A stretch of DNA of 64,000 nt from Chionoecetes opilio (Eukaryota; Arthropoda; Malacostraca; Decapoda; Majidae). Both the position numbers and the translations under genes were made by a program. The notes below the pieces were generated by a model. The model ran no database searches, had not been told where the DNA came from, and saw only the letters and a program-made list of their open reading frames with translations. Below, piece by piece: positions 51,240-64,000 of this stretch (positions within the stretch are counted from its first letter, which is position 1; every line of letters begins with the position of its first letter). The stretch covers positions 66,001 through 130,000 of the forward strand of contig JACEEZ010023461.1 in the NCBI GenBank assembly GCA_016584305.1. Direction: 5' to 3'.

Positions 51240-52684
51240 ATTGCTCTTCACACTGAAGGCCTCAGTTATTGTCAAATATCTTAGCAGATCGGTGTGTCAA
51301 TCTCCACCGTATCACTAGGGGTTGGCAGATATGTGGAAACAGGCTCTACTACAGACAAGCATCGAGGTGGTGACGAAGCGCTGCAACACCGGAAGATGAT
51401 GAGATATATAATGGGTTTTTTTCACAGTTCAGACTATTCAATTAATCGATATTGCAGTCATGTTTGAAATATACAAATTATGCTGTACAATAATAAGATG
51501 GTGACACTAATAATGTTGTTGACTCTGTATAAATGCAACCAAAGATGCTGGCAATATGTTTTTCGATTACCATAGTGTAATGACGTTTACAATGTTGAAA
51601 TCGCTTTAAATTATATCCGTAAACCGACGATAGTTGCTGCATGTCGCGCCAATCCATTCCTCAGCCCTAGTGGCATCAGCCACCAGCAAGGGCTTCTTTG
51701 TTCACCCGAAACCATCAGAAAGAGACTTTATGATGGTAATCTGCATAGCTACACATCACCCAATAAGCCCATTTTGACTGAAGAGGCAATGGAATATGCT
51801 CTGCGTTATGCGGACGAACTTCCCGCCTTCTGGGAGCAAGTTATATTCTGTGACTAGAACTGGTTCAGTAGCGACATGCCCAGGAATGACAGGGTTTGGC
51901 GGCCACCGTGTGTAAGGTATTGCAATACTGTTGTAATCGAAAAGTAATAGTTATACAGTCACCTTCCTGCAAATGCAATATTTGTAACTGTTCTCCTATT
52001 GGTGATTTATTACTGAAATTTATAACTATCATAACAAGGGTGTGTAGTAAAGGACAACCTAGGCTATCCAAAACCTATCATTTGTCCCCCAAAAATTATT
52101 TTATGTGTTTCAGAACCACGGAAACCATAGTTACATTATTGATTGCATGCTTATATTCATCTAGGTATGAACCCCAGTATGTGGTGGGCAGAAGGCAGAG
52201 TGGCTGCGTTGGTGCTGCCCTGTTTGTATGGATTCATTCAAGCTGTGTTGGTGAGCTGGCAGACACGAGACAAGGCCGGTTGACAGGGGCACGCTATGTG
52301 GAAATCCTAGATGAGATCCTATTAGAGTCTGTGAGGATATTACTCATCCCTGAGGGTGACCCATTTCACTTGGTGCAGGATAATAGTCCTAAACATAATT
52401 GCCGAGTAGTTCGTGACTGGTTCCACAAGCACCCATAAATAACCGTTCTGCCATATCCTCCCCGATCGCCCGACCTTAACCCTATCAGCAATGCAATGAC
52501 GAGCAATAGGCAGCAAGCAAGTTTGGGCAGCAATGACGAGGAGAATGTAAGACAACTCTCGGTGTGCCAGATTTGCGAAATGGTCATTGCTGATGCCAAA
52601 CGATCGTGGGAGGAGCTTCGAAGCCCAGATGGACAGGAGTTGACAGCAATTTTAGTGGGATCAATGCCTTGTCGACCAATGTAA
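51240..52684 (+). pseudogene. Tc1-like transposase with possible intron
   Basis: HTH part near 51240-51400 (ALHTEGLSYCQIS, stop, QIGVSISTVSLGVG). After about 190 non-coding bases: VAACRANPFLSPSGISHQQG, then QVIFCD (first catalytic Asp) with a stop right after. It breaks at PPCVR (51916) and resumes at YEPQYVVGRRQSG (52165). LVQDNSPKHNCRVVRDWF holds the second Asp. After a further stop come PYPPRSPDLNPIS, where the expected Glu reads Ser, and the C-terminus WEELRSPDGQELTAILVGS. A 248-bp GT...AG segment (51917-52164) lies exactly between codons. Nonsense codons make it inactive. Confidence 0.85.
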
Positions 52685-53173
52685 TCAGCGCAGGGGGTGC
52701 ATACACTAATTATTAGATTAATACCTATCATCTTCACGTGTCGTATACTTACTCAAATCGTAACCTAATAACGGTGTGATGTTTCACAGTATATGGTTCA
52801 CACATTCATTTTGGTAGATAATAATGGCTTTTACATGAAATAAAATATATAAGCCTAAACTACCACATAAAGTTTATCATTTTCTTATTTGAATACAATA
52901 CACTGACGTTAGCCAAGACATTAAAACGGACTGAACATGTCCTGAGGCGGAATGGGTTCCAAAATAATTTTTATTCACACCACACTCATCATTGTAGCCA
53001 TTTCTCTAATGCATTCACGACTTAACGTCATGGTGTTAAATTACTTTCCTACGGTTAGCGACAGACAATTTCATCTTACTGACGAAAAGATACCTGACTT
53101 TCTCTTGTTTCTTGTTTGTTTTGTTTAGAGGATAATGCCTCAGAGCCATAGTGATCTACCGCTGCTGCATATT

Positions 53174-53374
53174 AGTGTTGGCCGAAGCCACCACCCCGGG
53201 GGGGGGGGGTTACAAACCCCCGGCTGGCACCCGGTACCCATTCACTGCTGGGTGGACAGGGGCTAGGGATTTAAGAAAGACCACCCATCTATCTTTCGCT
53301 CCGCCCGGGGATCGAACCCGGGACTTCTCGGTTGTAAGCCGAGCGTGCTAACCACTACACTACAGAGTTCCCTG
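53174..53374 (-). mobile_element. tRNA-Val-related SINE (family A, copy 4), 3'-truncated
   Basis: Minus-strand head with TTAGCACGCTCGGCTTAC and GGTTCGATCCCC. It lacks the 3' third and the ATACAACTAGATGA tail. Lies inside the Tc1 element; not in a microsatellite. Confidence 0.85.
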
Positions 53375-53525
53375 ACCTGACTGACGAGGAATTTTGATCA
53401 CCGTAACATAAATATAACCAATCAATTATGCTAGGGTTACATAACCGATATATTAATTTTACATCACACATCATTTTATTATGGGCTATGCACAACCGAG
53501 ATCAAGCGACAAGGCTGATCATTAC

Positions 53526-53773
53526 TTATTGACAGCGAGCTTGGCTCGCTGTCGCTTACCATAAGACCCGTGGAGCCAAGTTTCCGCCAAAAAGTGTATA
53601 ACTACTCCTAAATATTATCGGATTGAGCTGAAATTCGACATGCAAGTAGTGCTGTCAACATCAACGGGGGTCTGTAAAACAAACTTTTTGCATAGAACAA
53701 GCCCTTAATGAGTAATTCACGTAATGAGTTAATTGGCTGGAACGTGGCTCGCTGTCACGTTCCAGCCGCAAGA
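53526..53773. repeat. Two strong hairpins about 200 bp apart
   Basis: GACAGCGAGC-TTG-GCTCGCTGTC (53530-53552) is a perfect 10-bp stem. GGCTGGAACGTG and its exact inverse (about 53732-53764) form a 12-bp stem around GCTCGCTGT. See findings. Confidence 0.75.
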
Positions 53774-53982
53774 ACTGAGCCAAAAGCAAAGGGGCCAGAG
53801 GCTGGACGTCTATACTTGATGTAGTAATATTGAGCAATTGGCATCTCACTCACTCATTCAGAGCATGGGTACACAGGGCTACCACCCGCTCCACACAGGG
53901 AGAGGTGTTCCTAAATTCTTCGTCCGTATATTTCATAATGCTTGGTGCCTACAGAGTTCGACAAATTTTTAGGGAGAGTGTA

Positions 53983-54300
53983 CGTACAGCTGGCAGGAGG
54001 CTGACTTAACGAGGCGGGTGACCTGCTCCTTCTAGTTAAGGCGGCTGTCTATAGTGACGCCGAGGACATTTGTTTCCCCCACCACCTGGAGAGGGATGTC
54101 GCCCATGGTGACTACAGGTGGAGGTGTTGGTGCCGACGAGGTGAAAAAATGCATGGCAATCGTCTTGTTGTAGTTGACGGTCACCTTGTTGCATCTTGTC
54201 CACTCCTCCAGCTCGCCAAGTATTGCTTGGAGGCGGCTGTAGTCTGGGCTGGTGTTGTCGATGGTGACGCCGACTGTTGAGTCGTCCACGTACTATGCTT
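53983..54300 (-). pseudogene. LINE reverse transcriptase, palm fragment
   Basis: The minus frame begins right at the catalytic box YVDDSTVGVTID, followed by LEEWTRCNKVTVNYNKT and LQVVGETNVLGVTIDSRLN, then KEQVTRLVKSAS. This is RT block 5 onward of an I/Jockey-type LINE. The fragment is 5'-truncated exactly at YVDD and cut on the other side by the Tc1 insertion at 53980. Confidence 0.8.
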
Positions 54301-54689
54301 GACAATCACTCAAACACACGCCAATCTGATCATATCTAACAAGTGCATTATGCAATTTCTAATAATCATTCATTTTCAAGGATGCGCTTTATGGGGTTAA
54401 TATCTCTTAATCATTTGAAGAAGCAACAATCGGCGTACCATAAACTCATAGATATCAAGGTATAAGGGTTTAGAGCATCGGTAAATTAACTATTTTGTCG
54501 TTTTTTCTAACTATTTTTATGGATACCTCACCCTTTTCTGCCCTTTCTGGTTTTATCAAATGATGATCACTATTTTCATTCTTGAAAAAGGATGGAGCTT
54601 ACAAGAATGCACATCAAGCTGGCGCCATTCTTGGCCTTCAATGGTCTACGTTAAGCATTGATCCTTTGCCAGACTGTCAAGGTTTTGTT
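54301..54689. other. No gene seen
   Basis: AT-rich unique-looking sequence. Confidence 0.6.
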
Positions 54690-55330
54690 TAAGTACAATT
54701 TATTTATGCAATACATATAAGTATTCGCAGTTAGGTGTCCTGTGGGTGGCGTCTTGCGTTGACTTTTTTCTCCCTCACAGTTGCTTACTATGTACAGCTG
54801 CCTTATCCGCCCAAATATGGAATATGCCTTTCATGTTCGGGAAGGATCCACTCATACAGTTCTCCTAAATAGGGTAGAGACAAAAGCTTTTCGTCACATG
54901 AACTCCCCTCTTCTGACTGACTGTCTTCAATCTTAAATCACCGCCGTAATGTTGCTTCTTTTGCAATCTTTTACCGTTATTTTCAAACTCACTGCTCTTC
55001 TGTACTTAGTAACTGCAAGCCTCTTATCCTCCTGCGGCCTCACTGTACAAGACTTTCTCCTTAGTATCATCCCTATCCTGTCCATCTTAGTAATGCAAGA
55101 GTTAACAAGCATCTTCATTCTTTCATCCCTTACACTGGTAAGCTCTGAAACTCGCTTCGTGTTTCTATATTTCCAACTTCCTACGACTTAATTTTGTTTT
55201 CAAGAGAGGAGTGAAGACACCTCCCGATCTGAATTGACCCATCTCCTTTTTTGGAAGTCTAATTTCTTTTTCATAGGTCGAGGCAAGCTAATCAGGCTTT
55301 TTGCTACCTTCAATTTTTTTCATTAACTAG
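54690..55330 (+). mobile_element. Jockey-like LINE 3' end (copy 3)
   Basis: Plus-strand remnants of the RT C-terminus: LLNRVETKAFRHMNSP, LNHRRNVASFAIFYRYF and, in the frame 54949-55191, LSIIPILSILVMQELTSIF. The 3' UTR (CACCTCCCGATCTGAATTGA) parallels copies at 12956 and 32858. It ends with GATGTAAATGAAAAAAAG near 55340. Confidence 0.75.
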
Positions 55331-55588
55331 CGATCTTTTTGATGTAAATGAAAAAAAGAGTTGAATCATGGTTGATAACTACTTCATATGGATCAACCTG
55401 TCAAAAGAAGGAATTGTCTGTGTATTCTCTTACATTAAATTACAAAAAGTGGCGCAATTACCTTCGTATGAGTATCACATCTAGAAACAGCAAGTGTTTC
55501 ATATTCAACTAGGCTCTTTGTGGTGTTACATTTTTTACTTCAGCCACAAACGATGTCCCTGCCTCAGTGTGGTTGGCAGGGAAATATA

Positions 55589-57190
55589 AGAACATAAGAA
55601 GAACATAAGAAAATAAGGAAGCTACAAGAGGCCGCGAGGCCTACACGTGGTAGTTCCTTTCACCTAACACTACCTACATCCACCTTCCATCCTCATTCAT
55701 GAACCTATCCAGCCCCTCTTTAAAGCTCCCCAATGACTCCGCACTAACTACCTGTCTACTGAGTCCATTCCAATCATTCACCACCCTATTTGTGAACCAG
55801 TTTTTCCCTATTTCCTTTCTAAATCTACGCCCTTCCAGCTTGAATACGTTACTTCTTGTTCTACCCTGGTTAATAGCCGTAAGAACTTTTCCTACCTCCT
55901 TTATTAAATCCCTGTATCCACTTAAAAACTTATCAGATCGCCCCTTACTCTGCCTCTCTCGAGTGAGTGTAACTTTAATAACTTTAATCTCTACTTATAA
56001 CTAAAGTTACGCATCCTTTGTATCATTTTCGGTCATCCTTCTCTGCACTGTTTCTAACAAGGCTATATCCATCCATGTAATATGGAGACCAAAACTGAAC
56101 CGCATAGTCTAGGTGAGGTCTGACTAGAGCAGATAAAGCTTTATAATAACTTCCGCACTTCTACTTTTAACACTTCTGGTAATGAATCCTAACACTCTAT
56201 TAGCTCTATTTCTAGCTTCAATACATTGTTTCCTAGGTCGGAGGTCTGGGCTCACCCTCACTCCAAGATCTTTTTCACCTTCTGATCTTTTCAGCGATAC
56301 ATTGCGTATGGTGTATCTATTACTAGGGTTTTTTCTACCCACGTTCATAACGCTGCACTTATCAATATTAAATTCCATCTGCCATCTGACTACCCACTCA
56401 TTAAGTTTATCTAAGTCTCCCTGCAATATGTTTACATCAGACTGTGATCCAATAATCCTACCTACCTTAGTATCATCAGCAAACTTGCTGATATCACTGC
56501 TAATCCCACTATCCAAGTCGTTGATGTAAATCAAAAATAGTAATGGACCCAAAACAGACCCTTGTGGAACTCCACTTGTCACCTGTCCCCATTCTTTTTT
56601 TTTCTTTTTTTTTACATCACAAAGGATTTAGATTTAGAACCATTAATTGTAACCCATTGTTGCCTATTACTTAGCCAAGCTCTGATCCAATGAAGAACCT
56701 TCCCATCTATTCCATGAGCCTTAACCTTATTTAAGAGTCGCTCGTGTGGTACTTTGTCGAATGCCTTACTAAAGTCCAGGTATATTATATCATAATCCTT
56801 ATCATTATCTGCCGTCTCATGAACTTTCCTATAAAAACTCAAAAAATTGGTGAGACATGACCTACCCTTGGTGAATCCATGCTGTGAATCATTGATCAAA
56901 CTATGTTTTTGTAAGTGCTCTCTAATGTTTTTTGCAATAATAGATTCCAATAATATAATTTACCTACAACTGACGTTAGACTTACGGGTCGATAATTTGA
57001 CTTTAGTTCTCTGTCTCTCTTCTTAAATATGGGGACTGCATTTCCTTTCCTTCACAATAACGGCACATCGCCTATCCCAACCGATTTCCTAAAAATGTGC
57101 ACTAACGACTCACTAACAACCTCTTTGCATTATTTTAATACTCTGGGATACACTTCATCTGGTCCTGTGATATGTAAGTGAGTAAGTTTT
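55589..57190 (-). mobile_element. CR1-like LINE, longest copy, 5'-truncated
   Basis: The minus strand spans RT fingers to the 3' tail AAGAACATAAGAAAATAAGG (plus strand, 55600-55620). Its upstream part (56495-57190) recurs at 62306-63000. Confidence 0.85.
56124..57180 (-). pseudogene. CR1-like reverse transcriptase
   Basis: Order on the minus strand: KSNYRPVSLTSV region (about 56990), then the frame 56950-56612 with INDSQHGFTKGRSCLTNFLS and IYLDFSKAFDKVPHERLL (RT blocks 2-3), a 40-bp interruption, then the frame 56582-56124 with TSGVPQGSVLGPLLFLIYIN (block 4), ISKFADDTKVGRIIG (intact FADD) and LNEWVVRWQMEFNIDKC. The interruption at about 56585-56625 looks like a Jockey 3' tail (TTTGTGATGT plus A-rich). 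Downstream frames to 55700 are broken. All catalytic residues are present but the frame is not continuous. Confidence 0.85.
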
Positions 57191-58205
57191 GTAGCTCTTC
57201 ACAACGTTGAAATGTTAGTCAGGCGGCCACAGATTTTTCAAAAACTGGCCTGGAACACCATTGCTGATAAAAAGCTTTTCCCTGTGTACAGGGTCTGATG
57301 CCTTTGTTGTCCCAGGAAAAATGCTTTTACTTCAAGATAACAGGAAGAAGCATTGCTCCCATTTTGTTGTTATTGTCATGAGGAACACAAAGCGCTGCTC
57401 TGGTGGTGAGTAGTGGTGTCTTGACCCATATGATACAGCTCTGCAAGGCTTGATTTTGTCGCACGTGCCGAAATGGAAAACCTTATTGGAGACACATGGT
57501 AAGGGAAAGCGAAACAAGTTTTATTTATCGCGCTTGTCCAGGAAGGCCGTGTTTACTAGGCAAATATTGGTAAGTAAAGTAAAGGTGACCGATTGTTACA
57601 TGACCTCGTGTACAGCCATGTCAGGACAAGGTAATGAAGGCAAAGTGTACTGTTGTGTGAGTTTTTTTATGCCAATGTTGCTACACAAATGAGTTTTGGA
57701 TATTTTCGTGCTGCGAGGTTATTGAAATTGTATTCACTACGTTGTGTTTTGTGGACAGTCGTGCTTAGAATTGTGCAGCTAAGTACGTGGTGTTTTTATG
57801 TCTCTTTTTGACCAGAAAATCTAAACGAAATACATCCTCACGTGATTCATATAATGTCATCCTTGCTGGAAGAGGCAACTGTGCACACTTATCTGGATTC
57901 CTTGGGGGCTCTCTTGAGAGAGTTCACTAAGGACGGTGCCTGAACCCCACGTGATAAAGAGTGTATGTATCTCTATATATCCATCAGTGATAAAAATATA
58001 GAGTAAGGGATGACAATCTTTGTGGTAGGTCACCTCGAGACGTCTACAGGTAGCTATTACATACACATATTGTTTTGTGTTCCTGCTCCATGTGTGACTG
58101 GAAACACAAAGTAGGTGAAATAACTAAATACCCATATCTATGTTATTAATGCCATTAATGGAAACATATGTTATGGAGTGATGATTCCACTGCCGCCGCT
58201 ACCTG
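56495..58205. repeat. Direct duplication, copy A (1.7 kb)
   Basis: Matches 62306-64000 along its entire length in the same orientation. It includes CR1 sequence plus about 1 kb of non-transposon-like flank, so it is a segmental rather than an independent LINE copy. Confidence 0.85.
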
Positions 58206-59320
<1,115 letters not shown>

Positions 59321-62305
59321 CGTCAGGATATAAGGGAAGTTTCTTTATGAAATATATATTTACTCCTCATGCACCACAACACTACGTACGGAAAATATTA
59401 TAAATTATTAATATCACGTTTTGCTGGAGATTAGGTAATTCATGCATGTTTATTTATTAGGAAATCTATTCCACATAATATATCACAAATTGGCAAACAA
59501 CCCAAGGCCAAGAATCGTGGCAGAGTTTTCAGTGTTTCGTTGAAGCCTTAAATGCTCCTGATTTTCATGTTCCTCTTCATTTCAATCTCATTTAAAAGTA
59601 TTCCTGGCCTGACACATAATTCATGTGCAATAATGTCACCGTCACAACAGTAACCCGGTAGAGAGCATCAGAACAACACTGGACTTCAAAGCTTTTCGAA
59701 TCGAGCCTTTTTTCCACATCACTGCCTTGCCATTCACGTGATACGTGAATGTCATGTCATGATTACATGGTATTAAGCTCTTAAGTGGGGAAAAATTGAT
59801 GAAACAGCTGCCCACACGTGTCTCGCCCCGACCATACCTGCATTGTTCTTCTCGGCTTACTAGAATCGATGGTTCGCTGTGGTTTTCCGTGTTAAGTATG
59901 CGAAATGACACTTCCTTAACCCGGTGTAAGAAAGTTTCATGTTTTTTAACTTTATAAATCGCTTATCACGTCATCTTGCCTGAATGGGAATGCTAAGATG
60001 ATTATTTATAAATGACTTTGCTCTAGTTTAAACAGGAGAGTTCATGCACTCATATACTGAAAAGCCTTAACAACAAATCACAATTTTTGTCATTTAATGG
60101 CTCCGAAACTCAATTCAAACGCTCAACCTTCGGATTAGGAATTACCTCATCTACCGGTGCGCCCTTCAGGTCAATAATGCTCATATTAGTGATGCAGGGA
60201 AATAAAGGGGTGGTGCCGGACTGGTGTGGTGGCGTGGTGGTGATGCTGTACGTGGTGGTATTGCGAGTGGTGGTGGCCCTGGTTAGGAGTGATAATCGTA
60301 CATGTGAAGAAAAAAACCCATAAATGTGGAGACTTGGCTAAAGGTAGACTGCAGGGGATTGGAAAAAGATTGAATTTAAGGTGGAAACATTTTTTTTCAA
60401 GGTAATTAAAATGTTCGGAGGAAATCCTCAGGAAAACGAAGCAAGAAATAATATGTAGCGAATAAAGTTGAGAATAAGTTTTGGCAAGGCCATGGAGATT
60501 TATGAGGTGTGAGGGAGACGCGTGGGAAGTACGTGAAGTATGCAGAATTGATGAGTGGGATGCTGTAAAATATAATACCGTAAAATAATAACCCTAATAA
60601 TGGAAAATAATAACCCTAGTAACAGGACCGTGAGGTCAATTACTATATACAAAGGCATTCGTGTCTCGCAGGACACTGTGTTGGAGTCATTAGTGTACTA
60701 AAGGTTATCAGGATTCACCAAAGTGTGGGAAGCGCACACGAATTGAAATATCAAGATAATTGTCAGTGTAATTACAAATATCAATCAAGGGCTGACCCTG
60801 GGGCAGCAAGGCCTTGACAGAGCAACACTCAAGGCAGTGGTGATAATGAATGGGGATAACGATAATTGCACTGATAGTGATTATTTGTTTTTTGTAGCTT
60901 ATACCAGTATTTCGTATGATTGGATTTGCAGTATTTATAAATAAATTTATGAACAAAATATATCCGCCTGGGGACTACAAAGTAAGATCGGGTATTCACT
61001 TTAATGGGTAAAATTAGTCTTTCGTTGGTTATTAGTAGAATACATTGCATACTATACAGCATTACCACCGCGTCTTACTTGTATCAATTACTTTATTATA
61101 CCAGCATCGAATATTTTATTGTTTTTTGTGTTATGCTGTTGTGGTATATAGGTTCGGCTCCCAGTGGATGTGTTTTACTGATGAGGGTCACTTTCAAATA
61201 AACGGCAAACAGATGCCGTTGGGGATTGAGGGTTATTGAAATAGTTATTTAGCCATGAATACTATGAATGCTATGAATGGTGAAGGTATAGTGCTGGAAG
61301 GAACGATTAAGGAGGCTACCACCATACTATGAGAATGTTGAAAAACAAATTTATGTTGTAGAATATTATTATAATGGAAGCTTCGGTAGGAAGATTCGGG
61401 GTGTTGGTTAGTCATGAGTGGATGATTTTCTCAGCTTTATATTAAGTGATATAAGAGTATGTTTGAATTTGATGAATGTGTGAGAAGAGGAAGGGATGGA
61501 TGAAAAGTTCATGAAAAGGAGTCATGTAGCGTTGCTCGTCGGCCTAGTGCACATTAACTGACAAATAGCTAAATTGCATTATACCAATTGATTAGTGAAA
61601 AAACATACATATACGTCTATAGGTATTTTTTTAATAAGAAATGCCAGGTGGTTTGTCGCATATTCAAAAATACACAAGTTCAATGTGTTCATTTCAATAT
61701 AAATTATAAAATAAAAAAGTTTGCAACTAGACTGATAAAACATTTCAACCGTTACGTGTGATGGCATATGATATTTCTTTTTCAAATAAAAAGAAATGGC
61801 TGTGACAATAATTCACGTTCGATGCAAGGCATGAGTAGCTATACATTAACAAGATGGAAAGGCTGCCACCACTCCATGGAAACACATCCTGTACCAGATA
61901 ATTATTTACTGCCAATTATATTTGTATGTTTCGTGCGCGTTTCTCTCTTTCTGTAAAAACATATTTATTATCAAACCTTATGAAACTCATTATCGCCGAG
62001 GGACAGCATATATAATAAACAGTGGCATCACAGGAACAAAAGTGAATTAATTGCTTGGTGTCTCCTCATGCAAAGCTGGATGTACAAACAAAAGTATAAT
62101 GAACACATGTGAAACGCATCTCAATTATATTTTATAGAAAGCTACTCATAAACTGTTAAAGTCCAGTTTGGTGGTTCCTCAGCGTCCACAGGAACAAAGG
62201 GAAGGGGTGACGCAAAGACTTTTCGTCTTGCTCCCCTTCGGACTCCTCCATACCAGCTGCCACTGTGAGGGTTTTGAGGAGGGGATTTTTTTTTTCTTTT
62301 GCTGA
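59321..62305. other. No convincing gene in about 3 kb
   Basis: The longest unique-looking stretch in the window. Frames are short. Near 61150-61235 (+) a frame reads FGSQWMCFTDEGHFQINGKQ, which resembles the first-Asp region of a mariner-like transposase but is isolated. No splice-flanked coding exon was recognised. Confidence 0.5.
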
Positions 62306-64000
62306 TATCATGCTAATCCCACTATCAGTCGTTGATGTAATCAAAATGTAATTGGAACCCAAAACAGACCCTGGGACTCACACTGTCCACCTGTCCGCCA
62401 TTCTTTTTTTTTTCTTTTTTTTTTACATTCACAAGGATTGAGATTTAGAACCATTAATTGTAACCCATTGTTGCTATTATTAGCCAGCTCTGATCCCAAT
62501 GAAGAACCTTCCGATCTATTCCATGAGCCTTAGCCTTATTTAAGGATCGCTCCGTGGGGTACATTGTCGAATGCCTTACTAAAAGTCCTGATATTATATC
62601 ATAATCCTTGCATTATCTGCCGTCTCATGACTTCCTATAAACTACAAAAAATTGGTGAGACATGACATACCCTTCGGTGAATCCCATGCTGTGATCATTG
62701 ATCAAACTATGTTTTTGTAAGTGCTCCTAATGTTTTTTTGCAATAATGATTTCATAATTAATTTCCCTACAACTGCACGTTAGACTTACCGGTCGATAAT
62801 TTGACTTTAGTCTCTGTCTCTCTTCTTAAATATGGGGACTGCATTTCCTTTCCTTCACATACGGCACTCGCCTATCCCAACCGATTCCTAAAATGTGTCA
62901 CTAACGACTCACTAACCCTCTTTGCATTATTTTAATACTCTGGGATATCCACTTCAGCTGGTCTGTGATATGTAAGTGAGTAGTTTGTAGCTCTTCAAAC
63001 GTTTAAATGTTCTCAGGCGGCCCATCAGATTTTTCAAAACTGGCCTGAACACCATTGCTGATAAAAGCTTTTTCCCTGTGTACAGGTCTGATGCCTTTTG
63101 TTTCCCCGGAAAAATGCTTTTACTTCAAGATAACACGGAAGGAAGCATTGCTCTATTTTGTTGTTATTGTCATGAGTAAGCACAAAGCGCGCTCTGGTGT
63201 GCGTAGTGTGTGTCTTGACCCTATGATGCAGCTCTGCAAGCTTGATTTTGTCGCACGTGCCGAAATGGCTAAACCTATTGGGAGACACGATGTGTAAGGG
63301 AAAGCGAACAAGTTTTATTTATCGCGCTTGTCCGGATGCCGTGTTTTATTAGGCAAAAAAAATTATTTGGTAAAGTAAAGTTAAAGGGGACCGATTGTTG
63401 CATTACCTCGTACCTAGCCATGTCAGGACAGGTATAAGGCAAAGTGTACTGTTGGGTTAGTTTTTATGCCAATGTTGCTACCAAATGAGTTTTTGGATTT
63501 TTCGTGCTGCTAGTTATTGAAATTGTATTCACTACGTTTGTGTTTTTGTGGACGTCGTGCTAGAATTGTGCAGTAAGTACGTGGTGTTTTATGTCTCTTT
63601 TTGACCAGAAAATCTAAACGACATACATTCCTCACGTGATTCATATAATTTCACCCCTCTGGAGAGATGCAACTTTGCACACTATCTCTGATTCCTTGGG
63701 GGCTCTCGCTTGATAGAGTTCACTAGGACGGTGCCTGAACCCCACGTGATAAGAGTGTATGTATCTCTATATATCCATCAGTGAAAAAATTATAGAGTAA
63801 GGGATGACAATCTTTGTGGTAGGTCACCTCGAGACGTCTACATGTCGCTATGTACCTACACATATTGTTTTGTGTTCCTGCTCCATGTGTGACTGGAAAC
63901 ACAAAGTAGGTGAATAACTAAATCCCATATCCATGTTATTAATGCCATTATGGAAACATGTGTTCTGAGGTGTGATTCCACTGCCGCCGCTTAACTGTGT
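62306..64000. repeat. Direct duplication, copy B, reaching the window edge
   Basis: Follows 56495-58205 base for base with many one- and two-base insertions and deletions. CR1 coding sequence on the minus strand is present but shredded by these indels; the Jockey-tail-like insertion is also present near 62405. It continues past 64000. Confidence 0.85.

Larger units (their letters stand above)
50813..53980 (+). mobile_element. Tc1-like transposon, 3.17 kb, TA flanks
   Basis: Left end CACTCTCCCCCCAAAACTTT, then TCGAACAC; right end is the inverse of CACTCTCCCTAAAAATTTGT, then CGAAC. TA at 50811-50812 and 53981-53982 is the expected target duplication. It carries transposase remnants (about 51240-52684) and a later SINE at 53174-53374. 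It disrupts a LINE RT frame. Confidence 0.85.

Noticed and set aside
61150..61235. Mariner-like transposase near 61.2 kb
   Set aside because: FTDEGHFQINGKQ is suggestive but isolated, with no other motif or terminal repeat.

Overview
This is eukaryotic nuclear DNA, most likely from an arthropod and probably a decapod crustacean. Evidence for that: very long (CA)n, (GA)n and (TA)n tracts, many tRNA-derived SINEs, and a CR1-type 3' end containing AACATAAGAAAATAAGG that I know from decapod genomes. There are no operons or bacterial genes. Nearly all long open frames are translated microsatellites or decayed transposons. The only convincing host coding sequence is one 204-bp exon at 10946-11149 (+). 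It encodes most of an immunoglobulin-like domain that I read as Sidestep-like. The exon has an intact frame, consensus splice sites and phase-1 introns on both sides. The rest of that gene must lie outside the window or in very distant exons.

Layout. 1-757: a palindromic (fold-back) Tc1 derivative. 758-4607: a 5' part of a Ty3/gypsy element on the minus strand, split by a hAT-type MITE with a perfect 8-bp target duplication. 4.6-16 kb: microsatellites, SINEs, an RTE-like LINE fragment, a Jockey tail and the Ig exon. 16.06-16.98 kb: a CR1 fragment. 17068-20137: three Helitrons joined head to tail, with a fourth, unrelated Helitron inserted at one junction and a decayed helicase 3' end in the last copy. 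20.35-21.79 kb: a LINE RNase H region split by a SINE. 21.8-27.9 kb: no recognisable genes and a texture that suggests low assembly accuracy. 29405-32118: a 2.7-kb Helitron whose 5' part is multimerised six times. 32.86-35.05 kb: a Jockey-like LINE. 35386-36966: another Helitron of the 17-kb family. 40577-42004: a hAT element with a decayed BED zinc finger and a nested MITE. 42.1-46.7 kb: two more RTE-like LINE copies, one carrying a Harbinger-like MITE, with a CR1 fragment between them. 49625-50254: a short relative of the 29-kb Helitron. 50.4-54.3 kb: a LINE reverse transcriptase cut in two by a Tc1 element. 54.7-57.2 kb: Jockey and CR1 copies. 56495-58205 is repeated at 62306-64000, up to the window edge.

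The elements do not act together as a pathway. What they give is a readable nesting history. Several insertions can be dated relative to each other from target duplications and from empty sites present in the same window. All transposon proteins here are interrupted by stops, frameshifts or truncations, so none looks autonomous. The most interesting signal is the Helitron biology: exact head-to-tail junctions, compensatory changes in 3' hairpins, and internal satellites.
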